Assembly: GCF_009177065.1 (NCBI RefSeq)
Contig: NZ_WEZF01000007.1
Span: forward strand, 186,001 to 250,000
DNA from: Tautonia marina
GTDB taxonomy: Bacteria > Planctomycetota > Planctomycetia > Isosphaerales > Isosphaeraceae
DNA length: 64,000 nucleotides
Direction of reading: 5' to 3'
Part shown: piece after piece, positions 1 through 8,573 of the stretch
Position numbering within the stretch: position 1 is the first letter of the stretch
How the letters are laid out: the number at the start of each line of letters is the position of its first letter
Translations under genes and position numbers: made by a program
Notes under the pieces: generated by a model
The model's database searches: none
What the model was told of the DNA's origin: nothing
What the model saw: only the letters and a program-made list of their open reading frames with translations

Positions 1-393
1 CCACAAGATCAAGGCGAAGGGAATCCACCAGACCAGGTCGTTCGAGAGCAAGATCGCCCCAAACTTCAAAGGGAGCGATCCCTGCCACAACGCCTGAGCA
101 AAACCGATCGGCCCGAAGATCTTGCCCAGGAACCCGACCAGCACGATCGGCCAGTGTCGATACGGATCAAACGCCGCGATGGCATAGCCGATGCCGTACA
201 CCCCCACGATCATCCCGATGCACTGCCACAACTCCGGATAATTCGGAGCCTCCATCCCGGCCCAGGTAAAGAGGGCACTCGGGAAGACCACCGCCCAGGC
301 CCCGAACACCAGGTTGTACGCCGCCGCCGCCAGCAGCCATCCCTTCATCCAGGCGGCTCCCGACCTCGGTCCCCTGTTCTCAGGTCTGATCAT
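1..393 (-). CDS. small polytopic membrane protein, 3' end outside window
   Basis: Reads from an ATG at 391-393 to the left window edge without a stop (131 codons visible). The product has at least three hydrophobic stretches: WLLAAAYNLVFGAWAVVF, a Gly/Ile-rich segment (IGMIVGVYGIGYAIAAF) and WPIVLVGFLGKIFG. It starts inside the stop codon of the upstream DoxX-like gene (ATGA overlap), so the two are translationally coupled and probably form one membrane module. I do not recognise a named family. The start is well supported by the overlap and by a GGAGGAG ribosome-binding site just upstream. The C-terminus is not visible. Confidence 0.7.
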   Translation of the reverse strand, partial: MIRPENRGPRSGAAWMKGWLLAAAAYNLVFGAWAVVFPSALFTWAGMEAPNYPELWQCIGMIVGVYGIGYAIAAFDPYRHWPIVLVGFLGKIFGPIGFAQALWQGSLPLKFGAILLSNDLVWWIPFALILW

Positions 394-764
394 CGCTGCT
401 CCTCCTTCCAGGTCAGTCGGTATGCCGCGGCCACGAAGACCGCCTGAAAGACCAGGCGGCCCCAGAGCAGGACAGGATCACGAATCCCGAACATTTCGAT
501 CCCATTCCAGGCCACATGCACATGGGCCGGCAAAATCGCCACAAAATAGGCCACCAGGCACCACGCCGTGAGTCTTCTCAGCCGAGGCACCCACAGCCCC
601 AACGCCGCCGCCAGTTCCAGCACCCCCGTCACATAAATGATCGTCAGATGCCAAGGCAGATACGGCGGCATCGCCGGCATGAAGACGTTCGGAGCAATCA
701 AATGCACCACCCCGGCCACCGCCAGAATGCCGCTCATCACCCCTCGGATCCGCTGCTCCATCAT
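390..764 (-). CDS. DoxX-like membrane protein
   Basis: 124 aa with four predicted hydrophobic helices: ILAVAGVVHLIAPNVF, LTIIYVTGVLELAAALGLW, LTAWCLVAYFVAILPAHVH and LLWGRLVFQAVFVAAAY. The G-V-L-E-L-x-A-A-x-G-L-W segment, the four-helix layout and the length fit the DoxX/SURF4-like family. These are inner-membrane proteins of mostly undefined function, sometimes tied to redox or quinone chemistry. It overlaps the next gene by 4 bp, indicating coupled translation. No regulator is visible upstream, where relic DNA begins. The family assignment is from helix pattern and motif only. Confidence 0.7.
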   Translation of the reverse strand: MMEQRIRGVMSGILAVAGVVHLIAPNVFMPAMPPYLPWHLTIIYVTGVLELAAALGLWVPRLRRLTAWCLVAYFVAILPAHVHVAWNGIEMFGIRDPVLLWGRLVFQAVFVAAAYRLTWKEEQR

Positions 765-830
765 CCCCCCCCAACCGTCATCGAAATTCCCCCTCCTTCG
801 TTATGCACCTCCCGTCCAGTCCCCCCCCAA

Positions 831-944
831 TCCCCCCCTGATCTCGCCGAGATCGCCTGGGCTTGGCCGACTCTGCCCGAAGCCGTGAAGGCTGGCATCC
901 TGGCGATGGTCCGCGCCTCCTCGGGTGGAAAGGAGATGCGATGA
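831..944 (+). pseudogene. detached C-terminal tail of a planctomycete-type integrase
   Basis: Encodes PPDLAEIAWAWPTLPEAVK followed by AGILAMVRASSGGKEMR and a stop. It closely matches the tail at 7091-7293 (PPDLAEVIASWEVLPEAVK, AGIMAMVRASSGGEATG). The latter lies in frame with an integrase across an attachment site, so this piece is read as the tail of another, otherwise lost, integrase. No attachment-site copy or catalytic region is visible upstream, because the DoxX-like gene begins at 764. Confidence 0.6.
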
Positions 945-947
945 GCC

Positions 948-1139
948 GTGCTCGATCCCGAGCGCGTGCGTCTTCTCCTCGAAGCGCTTCGAGCCGACAC
1001 ATACATCGGGACCGCTTGCCAAGCGACCGGGATCAGCCGAAGCACGCTGCACCGATGGCTGGAGTGGGGACGATCAAGATCCCCTCGATCGAGCGTTTCG
1101 ACGGGAGTACCGGGACGCATCTGGCTGGCCGGGGAGTGA
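948..1139 (+). pseudogene. small helix-turn-helix protein remnant
   Basis: From a GTG just after the integrase-tail stop the frame reads LDPERVRLLLEALRADTY then IGTACQATGISRSTLHRWLEWGRS. This is a clear helix-turn-helix of the kind found in small terminase- or transposase-like DNA-binding proteins. After the HTH the frame appears to shift: a plausible continuation (FRREYRDA) sits in another frame and then VTVTGRAAAEDGG in a third. It is therefore probably a decayed gene. The stop at 1139 ends only the first-frame reading. Confidence 0.4.
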
Positions 1140-1178
1140 CCGTGACCGGCCGGGCGGCGGCCGAGGACGGCGGCCTGC

Positions 1179-4100
1179 TCAGGAGGACAGGACCGGTTCT
1201 GACCGATCCGCCTCGAGGCTCGACTCCTCGGACCGGGCCGGGGCCGGTCGACGACGGAACAGCCCGCTGAGGTCATCCAGGTAGGAATAGATGACCGGGA
1301 CGGCCAGCAGGGTGAGCAGCAGCGACATCATCTGGCCGCCGACGGTCAGCACGGCGATCGACCGTCGTTCCTCGGCCCCCGGCCCCGTGGCGATGAGCAG
1401 CGGCAGCAGGCCCGCCACGAAGGCGACGGTGGTCATCAGGATCGGCCGCAGGCGGTCCCGGTTGGCCCGGATGATCGCATCGTACCGATCGAGACTCTGA
1501 GCCCGGAGCACGTTCATGTGATCGACTTGCAGGATTGCCGCCTTCTTCACCACACCGAAGAGGACGAGGATCCCCAGCGCCGAGTAGACGTTCAGCGTCT
1601 CCCCGCCCCAGGCCAGGCTGAGCAGGCCGAAGGGGATGGCCAGCGGCAGCGAGAGGAGGATGGTGAAGGGGTGGATCAGGTGCTCGTACTGCGCGGCGAG
1701 CACAATATACATAAAAACGAATGAGAGGACGAAGGTCCATCGGAAGTCGTCGAAGGTGCGCTCCAGTTCCCGGCCGCCGCCGAGGACTCGGGTCTCCATC
1801 TCGGGGGGGATGCCCATCTCGACAGCGGCGGCCTGGAGAGCCTCAATCCGGCCGCCGAGCGAGTAGCCGGGGGCGACGTTGGCCCGGACGGCGACCATCC
1901 GCTGGCGGTCGAGGCGGTCGATCCGGGCGGCGGCGTTGCCGATCCGGAAGGAGACGACGTTGTCGATCCGGGTCAGGACCGGTTCGGTAGGAGCCTCCCG
2001 GGCGGCCGAGGCGACCCCCCGGCGATCGATGCTGGGGTTGGCCCTCACGAAAAGCTGCGAGATAGACTGGACGTCGCTCCGGTCGACGCCGACGAGCCTC
2101 AGCTCGACGTCGTAGGCGTCGTCAACCGTCTCGTCGCGGTACCGGGAGACGCGGTCGTCGCCGCCAACGGCCACGCGGAGCGTGTCGGCGATCTCCCTCA
2201 CGTCGACGCCGAGCACGGCGGCCCGCTCCCGCTTGATATCGACCAGAAGCTCCGGCTTGTCGAGTTGCAGGGTGGTCGTCAGGTCGACAATGCCCGGGAT
2301 CTCCTCAGCTCGTGCCTTCAGGGCGTCGGCGAAGGCGGCCAACTGGATCAGGTCGGGGCCGGTGATCGAGAAGTCGATGTCGACCGGGGCCCCCTGGCGC
2401 AACGAGGTCAGGTTCCGCACCGAGACGCGCACCCCGGGGACGACCTTCAGGCGCTCGCGGACGGCGACCATCTTTTCCTGCTGGCTGAAGTTCCCCCGGA
2501 ATGCCTCCCCCGGATCCCCTCTGAGCAGCCCCTGGAAGAGTCGTCCGAGGGAGAAAGTCCTCGACTCGATGTCCTGGAGCCTCACGAACATCTGGCCTCG
2601 GTTGACCGATCCCCACCCGCCGATGGTGGTGAGCACGGTCGTCACGCCCGGCTCGGCGAGCAGGAATTCCTCGGCCACCCGCATCGCCTCGTCGGTGGAG
2701 ACGAGGCTGGCCCCCTCCCCAGTCTCGACCCGAATCTCGAACTCCGACTCGTCCACGTTCGTGGGGATGTAATCTCGTTTAACATAACTGTACAGGGTGA
2801 TGTTCGACGCGATGACCAGGACCGAGACGATCAGGACCAGCCAGCGGAACCGCATCGCCAGGCCAAGCAGGCCGAGGTAGCTTCGCTCGATGACGCCGTA
2901 GAATCCTCGGCGGGAGCCGGGGTGCTCGGGGTCCGGCATGCCGGGCCTCAGCAGCTTGCTGCACATCATGGGGGTCAGGCTGAAGCTGACGAGCATCGAG
3001 ACGAGGATGGCCACCGATGCCGTGATGCCGAACTCGTAGAGCATCCGCCCGGTCACGCTGGAAAGGAACGAGACGGGCAGGAAGACGATGATCAGCGAGA
3101 GGGTCGTCGCCAGCACCGCCGGACCGATCTCCCGGGTCCCCCGGATGGCCGCCTCATAGGGGTCCATCCCGCGCTCCTCGATGCAGTGGAAGATGTTCTC
3201 CAGCACCACGATGGCATCGTCGATCACCACGCCGACCATCAGCACGAGCGCCAGCATCGTCATGTTGTTCAGGGTGAACCCGAACATCTTCATGAAGGCG
3301 AACGTGGCCACGATGGAGGCCGGGATTGCCACCGAGGCGATGATGGTCGATCGCCAGGACCTCATGAACGCCAGCACCGTCAGGCAGGCGAGGATGCTGC
3401 CCACGACCAGGTGGGACTCGATCTCGTGCAGGGCGGCGACGATGTAGCGGGACTGGTCCTGGATCAGCTCAAGCGTCACGTCCGGGGGGAGCATCGCCCG
3501 GGCTCGTTCCAGCCGGGCCTTGACCCCCTCGACCACCCGGACGGTGTTCTCACCGGACTGCCGCTGGACCTGGATGATCACCGCGGGGGCGCCGTTGAGC
3601 CGGGCGGCCGTGCGGACCTCCTTGGTCCCGTCGGTCACGGTCCCCAGGTCCTGGAGGCGGATCGGCCGGCCGTTGACAGTCGAGACGACGAGCTCGGGGA
3701 ACTCCTCGGAGGTGTCGACGCGGCCGAGGGTCCGCAGGGCACGCTCGCGGGGACCCTCGTCCACCAGGCCACCGGGGACCTCGGCGTTCTGCCTCGCGAT
3801 GGCGTCCCGGACCTGGAGGATCGAGAGCTGGTGCGAGGCGAGCCGGGGGGCATCGATCTCGACCCGGATGGCCCGCTCCTCGGCGCCGGAGATCGTCACC
3901 TCGCCGACCCCCGGCGCCGACTCGATGACGTTCTTTACCGAGCGGTCGGCCAGCAGGTACAGCTCCTTCGCGGATCGGGGGCCGGAGACGGCCAGCGAGA
4001 GGATCGGCGAGGAGTCGAGGTCGCGCTTCTGGACGACGGGCGGGTCGATCCCGGGGGGGAGCAGGTTGAGCACGCCGGCCACGGCGTCGCGGATGTCCTG

Positions 4101-4418
4101 GGCGCCGGCGTCGGAGTTCCGGTTGAGGTCGAAGGTGACGATCACGAAGGACTGGCCGTCCCGGGAGATCGACCGGAGCTCGTCGATGCCGGCAACGGTG
4201 GCGACGGCGTCCTCGATGACCTGGGAGACCTCCGATTCGACCTCGGTCGAGGCGGCGCCCGGGTAGGTCGTCCGCACGTAGACCGTCGGCAGGTCCATGT
4301 TCGGGAAGCGGTCGACCCCCAGCTGGGGGAAGGCGGCGATGCCGGCCACGACGAATGCCGTGATGAGCATCATCGCGAACACGGGCCGCTTGACGCAGAG
4401 CTCGGAGAGCCAGTACAT
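1179..4418 (-). CDS. RND efflux transporter permease, HAE1 (AcrB/MdtC-like) type
   Basis: 1079 aa, usual size for the family. It starts MYWLSELCVKRPVFAMMLITAFVV (TM1), followed by a large periplasmic porter region. The TM4 motif VLMVGVVIDDAIVVLENI carries the paired Asp residues that relay protons in hydrophobe/amphiphile exporters. A second large periplasmic loop and a C-terminal block of TM helices (FVLSFVFMYIVLAAQYEHLIHPF and beyond) follow. It works as a proton-driven trimer in the inner membrane. It is 80 bp downstream of its adaptor gene, clearly the same operon. No TolC-type outer-membrane factor is in the window. Substrate is unknown; heavy-metal CusA-type motifs were not noticed. Confidence 0.95.
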   Translation of the reverse strand: MYWLSELCVKRPVFAMMLITAFVVAGIAAFPQLGVDRFPNMDLPTVYVRTTYPGAASTEVESEVSQVIEDAVATVAGIDELRSISRDGQSFVIVTFDLNRNSDAGAQDIRDAVAGVLNLLPPGIDPPVVQKRDLDSSPILSLAVSGPRSAKELYLLADRSVKNVIESAPGVGEVTISGAEERAIRVEIDAPRLASHQLSILQVRDAIARQNAEVPGGLVDEGPRERALRTLGRVDTSEEFPELVVSTVNGRPIRLQDLGTVTDGTKEVRTAARLNGAPAVIIQVQRQSGENTVRVVEGVKARLERARAMLPPDVTLELIQDQSRYIVAALHEIESHLVVGSILACLTVLAFMRSWRSTIIASVAIPASIVATFAFMKMFGFTLNNMTMLALVLMVGVVIDDAIVVLENIFHCIEERGMDPYEAAIRGTREIGPAVLATTLSLIIVFLPVSFLSSVTGRMLYEFGITASVAILVSMLVSFSLTPMMCSKLLRPGMPDPEHPGSRRGFYGVIERSYLGLLGLAMRFRWLVLIVSVLVIASNITLYSYVKRDYIPTNVDESEFEIRVETGEGASLVSTDEAMRVAEEFLLAEPGVTTVLTTIGGWGSVNRGQMFVRLQDIESRTFSLGRLFQGLLRGDPGEAFRGNFSQQEKMVAVRERLKVVPGVRVSVRNLTSLRQGAPVDIDFSITGPDLIQLAAFADALKARAEEIPGIVDLTTTLQLDKPELLVDIKRERAAVLGVDVREIADTLRVAVGGDDRVSRYRDETVDDAYDVELRLVGVDRSDVQSISQLFVRANPSIDRRGVASAAREAPTEPVLTRIDNVVSFRIGNAAARIDRLDRQRMVAVRANVAPGYSLGGRIEALQAAAVEMGIPPEMETRVLGGGRELERTFDDFRWTFVLSFVFMYIVLAAQYEHLIHPFTILLSLPLAIPFGLLSLAWGGETLNVYSALGILVLFGVVKKAAILQVDHMNVLRAQSLDRYDAIIRANRDRLRPILMTTVAFVAGLLPLLIATGPGAEERRSIAVLTVGGQMMSLLLTLLAVPVIYSYLDDLSGLFRRRPAPARSEESSLEADRSEPVLSS

Positions 4419-4498
4419 GGGACCTCTTCCGCGAGGGGCAGGGGCCGAAGGCCGGGGAATCGGAGGGGGGAGGACGCGACGGATCCGAGCCGATCCGG

Positions 4499-5791
4499 TC
4501 AGGGGCTCGGGGACTCGTCGGGGTGTTCGCCGTCGCCGCCATCGTTGGGGAGGGCGGCGATCTCCATCGGGATCTCGACCGGGGCAGGGCGGCCGAGGGA
4601 GCCGTCGAGGAGAACCTGCTCGCCAGGCTCAAGGCCGTCGAGGATCTCGATGAGGTCGTCTCGATGGCCCCCCAGCTCGACCGGCTGCTCGACGGCGCTC
4701 CCGTCGACCACCTTCCAGACCTTCCGGGTGCCGGCGAACTCGACGACGGCCGATTTCGGCAGCGCGATAATCCGACGGGACTGGTCGAGGACCACCTCCC
4801 CCTGGGAGAACTGGCCGGCCTGGATGGCGTGGTCGGGGTTGGGGACGCTCGCCTCGAAAAGGACGGAGCGGCTGAAGGGGTCGATCGAGGGGCTGATCCG
4901 GGTGATCGTCACCTCGGGGAGCTCGGGGCCGGTCTCCACCCGGAGCCGGACGAGCTGGCCGATCGCCAGGCTGGAGGCGAACAGCTCGGGGACCGTCCCC
5001 CGGTAGCGGAGCGGGTCGTCCCGGATCAGGGTGGCAACGGGGGCGCCAACCTGGACGTACATGCCGGGGGAGACGTGGCGGTCCTGGATCCGGGCGTCAA
5101 AGGGGGCGCGGATCTCGGCGTCCTCCAGAGCCTGCCGGGCCAGCTCGAGCTGGGCGGTGCGGACCTTGGCGGTGGCGATCAGCTCCCGGACGGAATTGAT
5201 GGCCGAGGCGTGCCGGGCTCGGGCCACCTGTTCGGCGGTCAGGGCGGTCTCGTACTCGATGTCGGTGGCGACCTGGCGGTTGCGGAGGGCGGCGGAGCGC
5301 TCCCGGTCGGCCCGGGCCTGGTCCCAGAGGGCTTTCTGCTCGAGGACGATCGGGCAGGCTTCGGGCTCGAGGTCGTCGAGCGGGTCCTCGAGGTCGAGGC
5401 CGATGGCGGCCCTCGCCTGGATCAGCTCGGCCTCAGCCTGTCGGACCTGCTCCTGAAGCTCCCGGCGGTCGAGCGAGGCGAGCACGGTGCCGGCCTCGAC
5501 GAAGTCGCCGAGGTCGACGTGGACCTTGTCGATCCGGCCGGCGACCTTCGCGCCGACGACGGTGGTCTCGTCGGCCACGAGGTTTCCCTGCGTGGCTACT
5601 TCGCTGGGCCACTGCTGCTCGGAAACCTCGACCACCGTGGCCCGGATCGGCGAGGGGGTGGGCGTCGCGGTGGCCGCGACCCCCTCGGACTCGGAGCAAC
5701 CGGCCGAACCGGCCGTCAGGGCGAGCAGCAGCCCGAGGAGTAGGAACTCGGGGGTGCCGGAAGGACCTCGGAGAGTTGGGTGGCCGGGCAT
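4499..5791 (-). CDS. RND efflux periplasmic adaptor lipoprotein (AcrA/HlyD family)
   Basis: 430 aa from the ATG at 5791. The frame is open further upstream, but this start gives a lipoprotein signal peptide (FLLLGLLLALTAGSAGC, lipobox AGSAGC). Domain order is a biotinyl-lipoyl half (TVVGAKVAGRIDKVHVDLGD), a coiled-coil hairpin rich in Arg/Glu/Ala (LQEQVRQAEAELIQARAAIG, then ADRERSAALRNRQVA), a second lipoyl half (IRAPFDARIQDRHVSPGMYV), and beta-barrel and membrane-proximal domains. It bridges the permease and an outer-membrane channel. It is the first gene of the two-gene operon. A ribosome-binding site is only weakly visible (CGAGGAC). Confidence 0.9.
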   Translation of the reverse strand: MPGHPTLRGPSGTPEFLLLGLLLALTAGSAGCSESEGVAATATPTPSPIRATVVEVSEQQWPSEVATQGNLVADETTVVGAKVAGRIDKVHVDLGDFVEAGTVLASLDRRELQEQVRQAEAELIQARAAIGLDLEDPLDDLEPEACPIVLEQKALWDQARADRERSAALRNRQVATDIEYETALTAEQVARARHASAINSVRELIATAKVRTAQLELARQALEDAEIRAPFDARIQDRHVSPGMYVQVGAPVATLIRDDPLRYRGTVPELFASSLAIGQLVRLRVETGPELPEVTITRISPSIDPFSRSVLFEASVPNPDHAIQAGQFSQGEVVLDQSRRIIALPKSAVVEFAGTRKVWKVVDGSAVEQPVELGGHRDDLIEILDGLEPGEQVLLDGSLGRPAPVEIPMEIAALPNDGGDGEHPDESPSP

Positions 5792-6220
5792 GGTCTTTGC
5801 GTCCTCGAGGGGGGGGCGGCACGGGCCTCGGCGGGGATGAGGCGGGGCGGTCGGGCAGGTGAGGCGGACGTCCCGGGAGACGCCGAGGTCAAACGCGGCC
5901 ATCGCCCGCCGGGGAGGCGGTCGATCCGATCCGATACCAATAAGTGCGTCGTCAGGCGGGGGATAGGGCGGCGTTCAGATCTAAAATTGCCCGATCGGAG
6001 GCGCCCGTCAACACCCCAGCGGCCGGGAGACCGCCTCGGAGGGCCGATGGCCAGGTGAAACGCGACCCCGGGATTGGACCATTACGCCAGTCAAGACTGG
6101 CCCTCCCAGGAGCAGGACGATTACAAAGCCTCGTTCGGCCGTTTATCCCTTGCCGTCGTAAGGACTTCCCGTTCCCGCCCAAGGGCCGCCTCCGATGGAT
6201 GTGACACCGAATCCACTGAA
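5792..6220. other. intergenic region upstream of efflux operon
   Basis: About 430 bp with no convincing gene, tRNA or repeat. It must hold the promoter of the efflux operon (minus strand), but no clear -35/-10 pair stands out. The right part borders the 3' end of the broken IS630-type transposase and may include its terminal inverted repeat, which I could not define without the partner end. Confidence 0.5.
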
Positions 6221-6777
6221 TCACGAACCATTGAGGGCGACGGCCCAGTGGAAGCCGGACGCCCCGTGAACGACCTCGGGGTGGTCCATCAGCCACCGGC
6301 ACCACTCGGCCAACGGCTCCTCCATCGCCTCCAGGTCCTCAACACCCTGGTTGGCCACCGCCTCACGCAGCAGCGGTCAGAGCGGCTCGACCGGCTGCAA
6401 CTCCGGGTTCTTCGGCGGCAACCGGTGCAGGAACACGTTTGCAGGGACCTCCAAACGCTTGGCGAGGTGCCAACCGGCGTTGTCGACCAACACGACTAGC
6501 AGCTTGCGGCCCTCCGGATCGGCCCAGCGGGCGAAATCCGCCAGGGCCGCGGCCATCCACTCGGTGTTCGCCGCCGGCAGGATCAGCTCCAGGCTCCGGC
6601 CGCTCGCCGGGTGGACGAAGCCAGAGACGGAGAGCCTCTGGCACTTCGTGCGGCCATGCGCCGTGGGCCGCTGGCCCTTGAGCGACCAGCCCCGCCGGGC
6701 GATCAGCTTGAGCCCCAGCTGGGCCTCATCTTCGGCCCAGAGCTCGAGGGTCTGCTCCGGATGCCTGCGGCGCAGCC
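6221..6777 (-). pseudogene. IS630-family transposase, truncated with internal stop
   Basis: Read on the minus strand, the frame gives LGLRRRHPEQTLELWAEDEAQ, LGLKLIARRGWSLKGQ, a central segment ending LVVLVDNAGWHLAKRL, FLHRLPPKNPELQPVEPL and a C-terminus FHWAVALNGS. EDEAQLGL, VDNAGWH and PKNPELQPVE are the catalytic-core blocks of IS630/Tc1-mariner DDE transposases. An in-frame TGA at 6377-6379 replaces the Trp expected after VEPL. The N-terminal half is missing: homology stops at about 6778, where unrelated integrase DNA begins. It is a non-functional relic and marks a rearrangement. Confidence 0.85.
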
Positions 6778-7043
6778 CGAGGCCCCGGGCCGTCGATCTG
6801 GAAGGGGCCGCCGCGCTGCCTTACCTCGGCCCCGATCTTCCGAGCCCCGAGGGGCAGGCCGCGATCGGGACCGACGGACGCATCAGCGAGCGCCTTGCCC
6901 ACCCGAGGGGAGGGAACACGTCGAACACGGTCGGTTACTGGCGAGAACGCCGACACGTCCACCTTCGCTTCCGATCGGCGCAAAGAGAACCCCGAGAAGC
7001 CCTTAGACGTCTCGGGGCGGGTGGTATCGTCTGCTGTCGCAAG
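6778..7043 (+). pseudogene. 3' fragment of an older tyrosine integrase
   Basis: From 6778 the plus strand reads RPRAVDLEGAAALPYLGPDL and later ATGTDG-like IGTDGR, matching the integrase at 15833-17203 (RPRAVDLEQAARSLPTFRP, ATGTDGG). After one frameshift near 6885-6895 it continues DRRKENPEKPLDVSGRVVSS then AVASSGGGTRTP. The intact integrase has GRKGKPETGLVASGRVVSD then AVVNSGGGTRTP. The match runs right up to the left 47-bp attachment repeat. The upstream part, including the catalytic residues, is gone and replaced by the IS630 relic. This indicates a related element once sat in tandem at this tRNA site. Confidence 0.75.
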
Positions 7044-7090
7044 TAGCGGCGGAGGGACTCGAACCCCCGACACGCGGATTATGATTCCGC
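7044..7090. repeat. attL: 47-bp copy of tRNA-Met 3' part
   Basis: Identical over 47 bp to 17149-17195. It contains the tRNA anticodon arm, variable loop, T arm, 3' acceptor strand and discriminator base (minus-strand sense), but the 5' acceptor and D arm are missing, so it is not a tRNA gene. Identity ends at the discriminator base on one side and after the anticodon stem on the other. The DNA to its left is only imperfectly similar to the DNA left of the right copy (integrase 3' ends). Confidence 0.92.
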
Positions 7091-7293
7091 GAAGCGATTA
7101 CGCTAACTTACAACCCGCCAAGCCTTTACGTCTTGCTTCTGTTCCCGTTGCCCCTTATTTGCCCCACGAGGCCCCCGAGACGCCCCCAGACCTGGCCGAA
7201 GTGATTGCCTCGTGGGAGGTGCTGCCCGAAGCTGTGAAGGCCGGGATCATGGCGATGGTCCGGGCCTCCTCGGGTGGGGAAGCGACAGGGTGA
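7091..7293 (+). other. stranded C-terminal tail exon of the element's integrase
   Basis: In the frame that crosses the left att copy (GGGTRTPDTRIMIP) the DNA continues RSDYANLQPAKPLRLASVPV, then APYLPHEAPETPPDLAEVIA, SWEVLPEAVK and AGIMAMVRASSGGEATG, and a stop at 7293. The same frame crosses the right att copy inside the integrase. Joining the ends in an excised circle would therefore extend the integrase by these 67 residues. A very similar tail occurs at 831-944. In the integrated state this DNA has no evident start codon of its own and is probably not translated as a separate protein. Confidence 0.65.
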
Positions 7294-7313
7294 GTCGGTC
7301 GCGGCCTGAACGA

Positions 7314-8294
7314 TCAGGTCAAGGCATCCTCGAAATCAACGACATCGGCTTTCGCCCTGGAAGTCTTGCCGAGGGAGAAACGGTCGAGAAGGTCACGGAT
7401 TTTGGTCCCGAAGCTGATCTTCGGGGGAGGCTCGGGGGTGTGGCCGTCGCAGCGTTGTTCAAGCTCACGGGCGACCCTGCGGACGTTGTCGTAATAGGTA
7501 TCGAATCGGGCCTTGAGCGTCCGAAAGTCGATCGTCTCGTCAGTGCTCGTCGCGAGCTTGGGGGTATCGGGCAAGAAATTATTGAAGACCGGGGGCATGG
7601 CCTTCTGGCTGGACGCTTCGAGAATTTGGGGGAGCTTGGTGCGATATTGCTGGGTGCGTTTGTCGGTCTTATTGAGGACCATTCCGACGATCTTCGGGAC
7701 CGGCTCTTGATTCAGGTCGCAGGCGTAGTCGATGAGTTCGAACGTGTCCGGGAGGCCGTTCAGTGAAATCTGGTTCGGCTCGATCGGGATGAGGACGAAA
7801 TCGCTCATGACGAGGCCGTTCACGACCAGCGTATGACGCTGATCGACGTGACTCGGGAGATCGACGAGCACGAAGTCATATGCGCTCAGCGATGGCTTGA
7901 GGTAGTCGCGGAAAAGGCCCGCGTCCTTCGTACGGTGCATCCGTTCCTCGATGTCGAGGATGCCGGGCTTGTCGGGGACAAGGACATCAATCCGAGCGAG
8001 TGGTGTGCCCTTCACCATGCTGGCAGGGCGTTCCGTGATGTAATCGTTGGGTTGCGCCAGGGACCTCCGAGTCCGCAAGAGCCTGTCCGCGAGCTTGGTG
8101 ATACTCCGATGACTCTGGACGGCATGAGCAACCTCACGATGCCCGAGCAGGGAGCAGGAACTCGATGCCTGCGAGTCGAGGTCGATCACAAGGACTCGTT
8201 TCTTACGATTGGATGACAGGAATTCGGCAACGCCGACGGTTAGAGTCGATTTCCCCACTCCGCCCTTGTTGTTGTAAATCGAGACGACGTGCAT
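7314..8294 (-). CDS. ParA/MinD-type partition ATPase
   Basis: 326 aa. The N-terminus MHVVSIYNNKGGVGKSTLTV has the deviant Walker A motif KGGVGKST, followed by VLVIDLDSQAS (Walker A' region) and FVLVDLPSHVD (Walker B). The C-terminal 60 residues are a charged extension. ParA ATPases move or position DNA with a ParB/centromere partner. No ParB is visible, so one of the element's small proteins or host factors may serve. A CGGAG ribosome-binding site lies 8 nt before the ATG. It is transcribed towards attL and ends only 20 bp from the stranded integrase tail. It likely aids inheritance of the excised form. Confidence 0.9.
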   Translation of the reverse strand: MHVVSIYNNKGGVGKSTLTVGVAEFLSSNRKKRVLVIDLDSQASSSCSLLGHREVAHAVQSHRSITKLADRLLRTRRSLAQPNDYITERPASMVKGTPLARIDVLVPDKPGILDIEERMHRTKDAGLFRDYLKPSLSAYDFVLVDLPSHVDQRHTLVVNGLVMSDFVLIPIEPNQISLNGLPDTFELIDYACDLNQEPVPKIVGMVLNKTDKRTQQYRTKLPQILEASSQKAMPPVFNNFLPDTPKLATSTDETIDFRTLKARFDTYYDNVRRVARELEQRCDGHTPEPPPKISFGTKIRDLLDRFSLGKTSRAKADVVDFEDALT

Positions 8295-8504
8295 TGCGCG
8301 GCTCCGAGGAATCTCTACATGTTCAGGAGGACTCCCTGCCCGGTTCAGTCATCCTTCAAATCATTGAACCATGAAATTGACCTTGAAGACATCTCCTTGT
8401 GACCTTTCGAGCGTGATGAAAATCACCCAAGAATCCCTCCCCGCAGCGGTGTCTCGATCTCTGCCGATCGTCATTCTGGACTCGGCCCGGTGGTTCGAAC
8501 TGAG

Positions 8505-8546
8505 AAGGCCCCGACCCAACGACGACTCGCCGGGGGTCGGGGCCTT
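8505..8546. terminator. long GC hairpin between parA and the small-gene unit
   Basis: AAGGCCCCGACCC (8505-8517) pairs perfectly with GGGTCGGGGCCTT (8534-8546), giving a 13-bp stem with a 16-nt loop. It lies just beyond the stop codon (8574) of the minus-strand zinc-ribbon gene and before the parA promoter. It fits a terminator, with the stem's own T/A ends acting in both directions. Confidence 0.75.
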
Positions 8547-8573
8547 CGAGGGAGGACATTCCTGCTGTTCACC

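Noticed and set aside
2265-5006. 913-codon open frame on the plus strand opposite the RND genes
   Set aside because: Antisense shadow of high-GC coding DNA. The minus-strand proteins have complete family motifs, while the plus product is Gly/Asp/Arg-rich with no motifs.
7044-7090. A second tRNA gene at the left att copy
   Set aside because: The 5' acceptor and D-arm halves are missing, so no cloverleaf can form.
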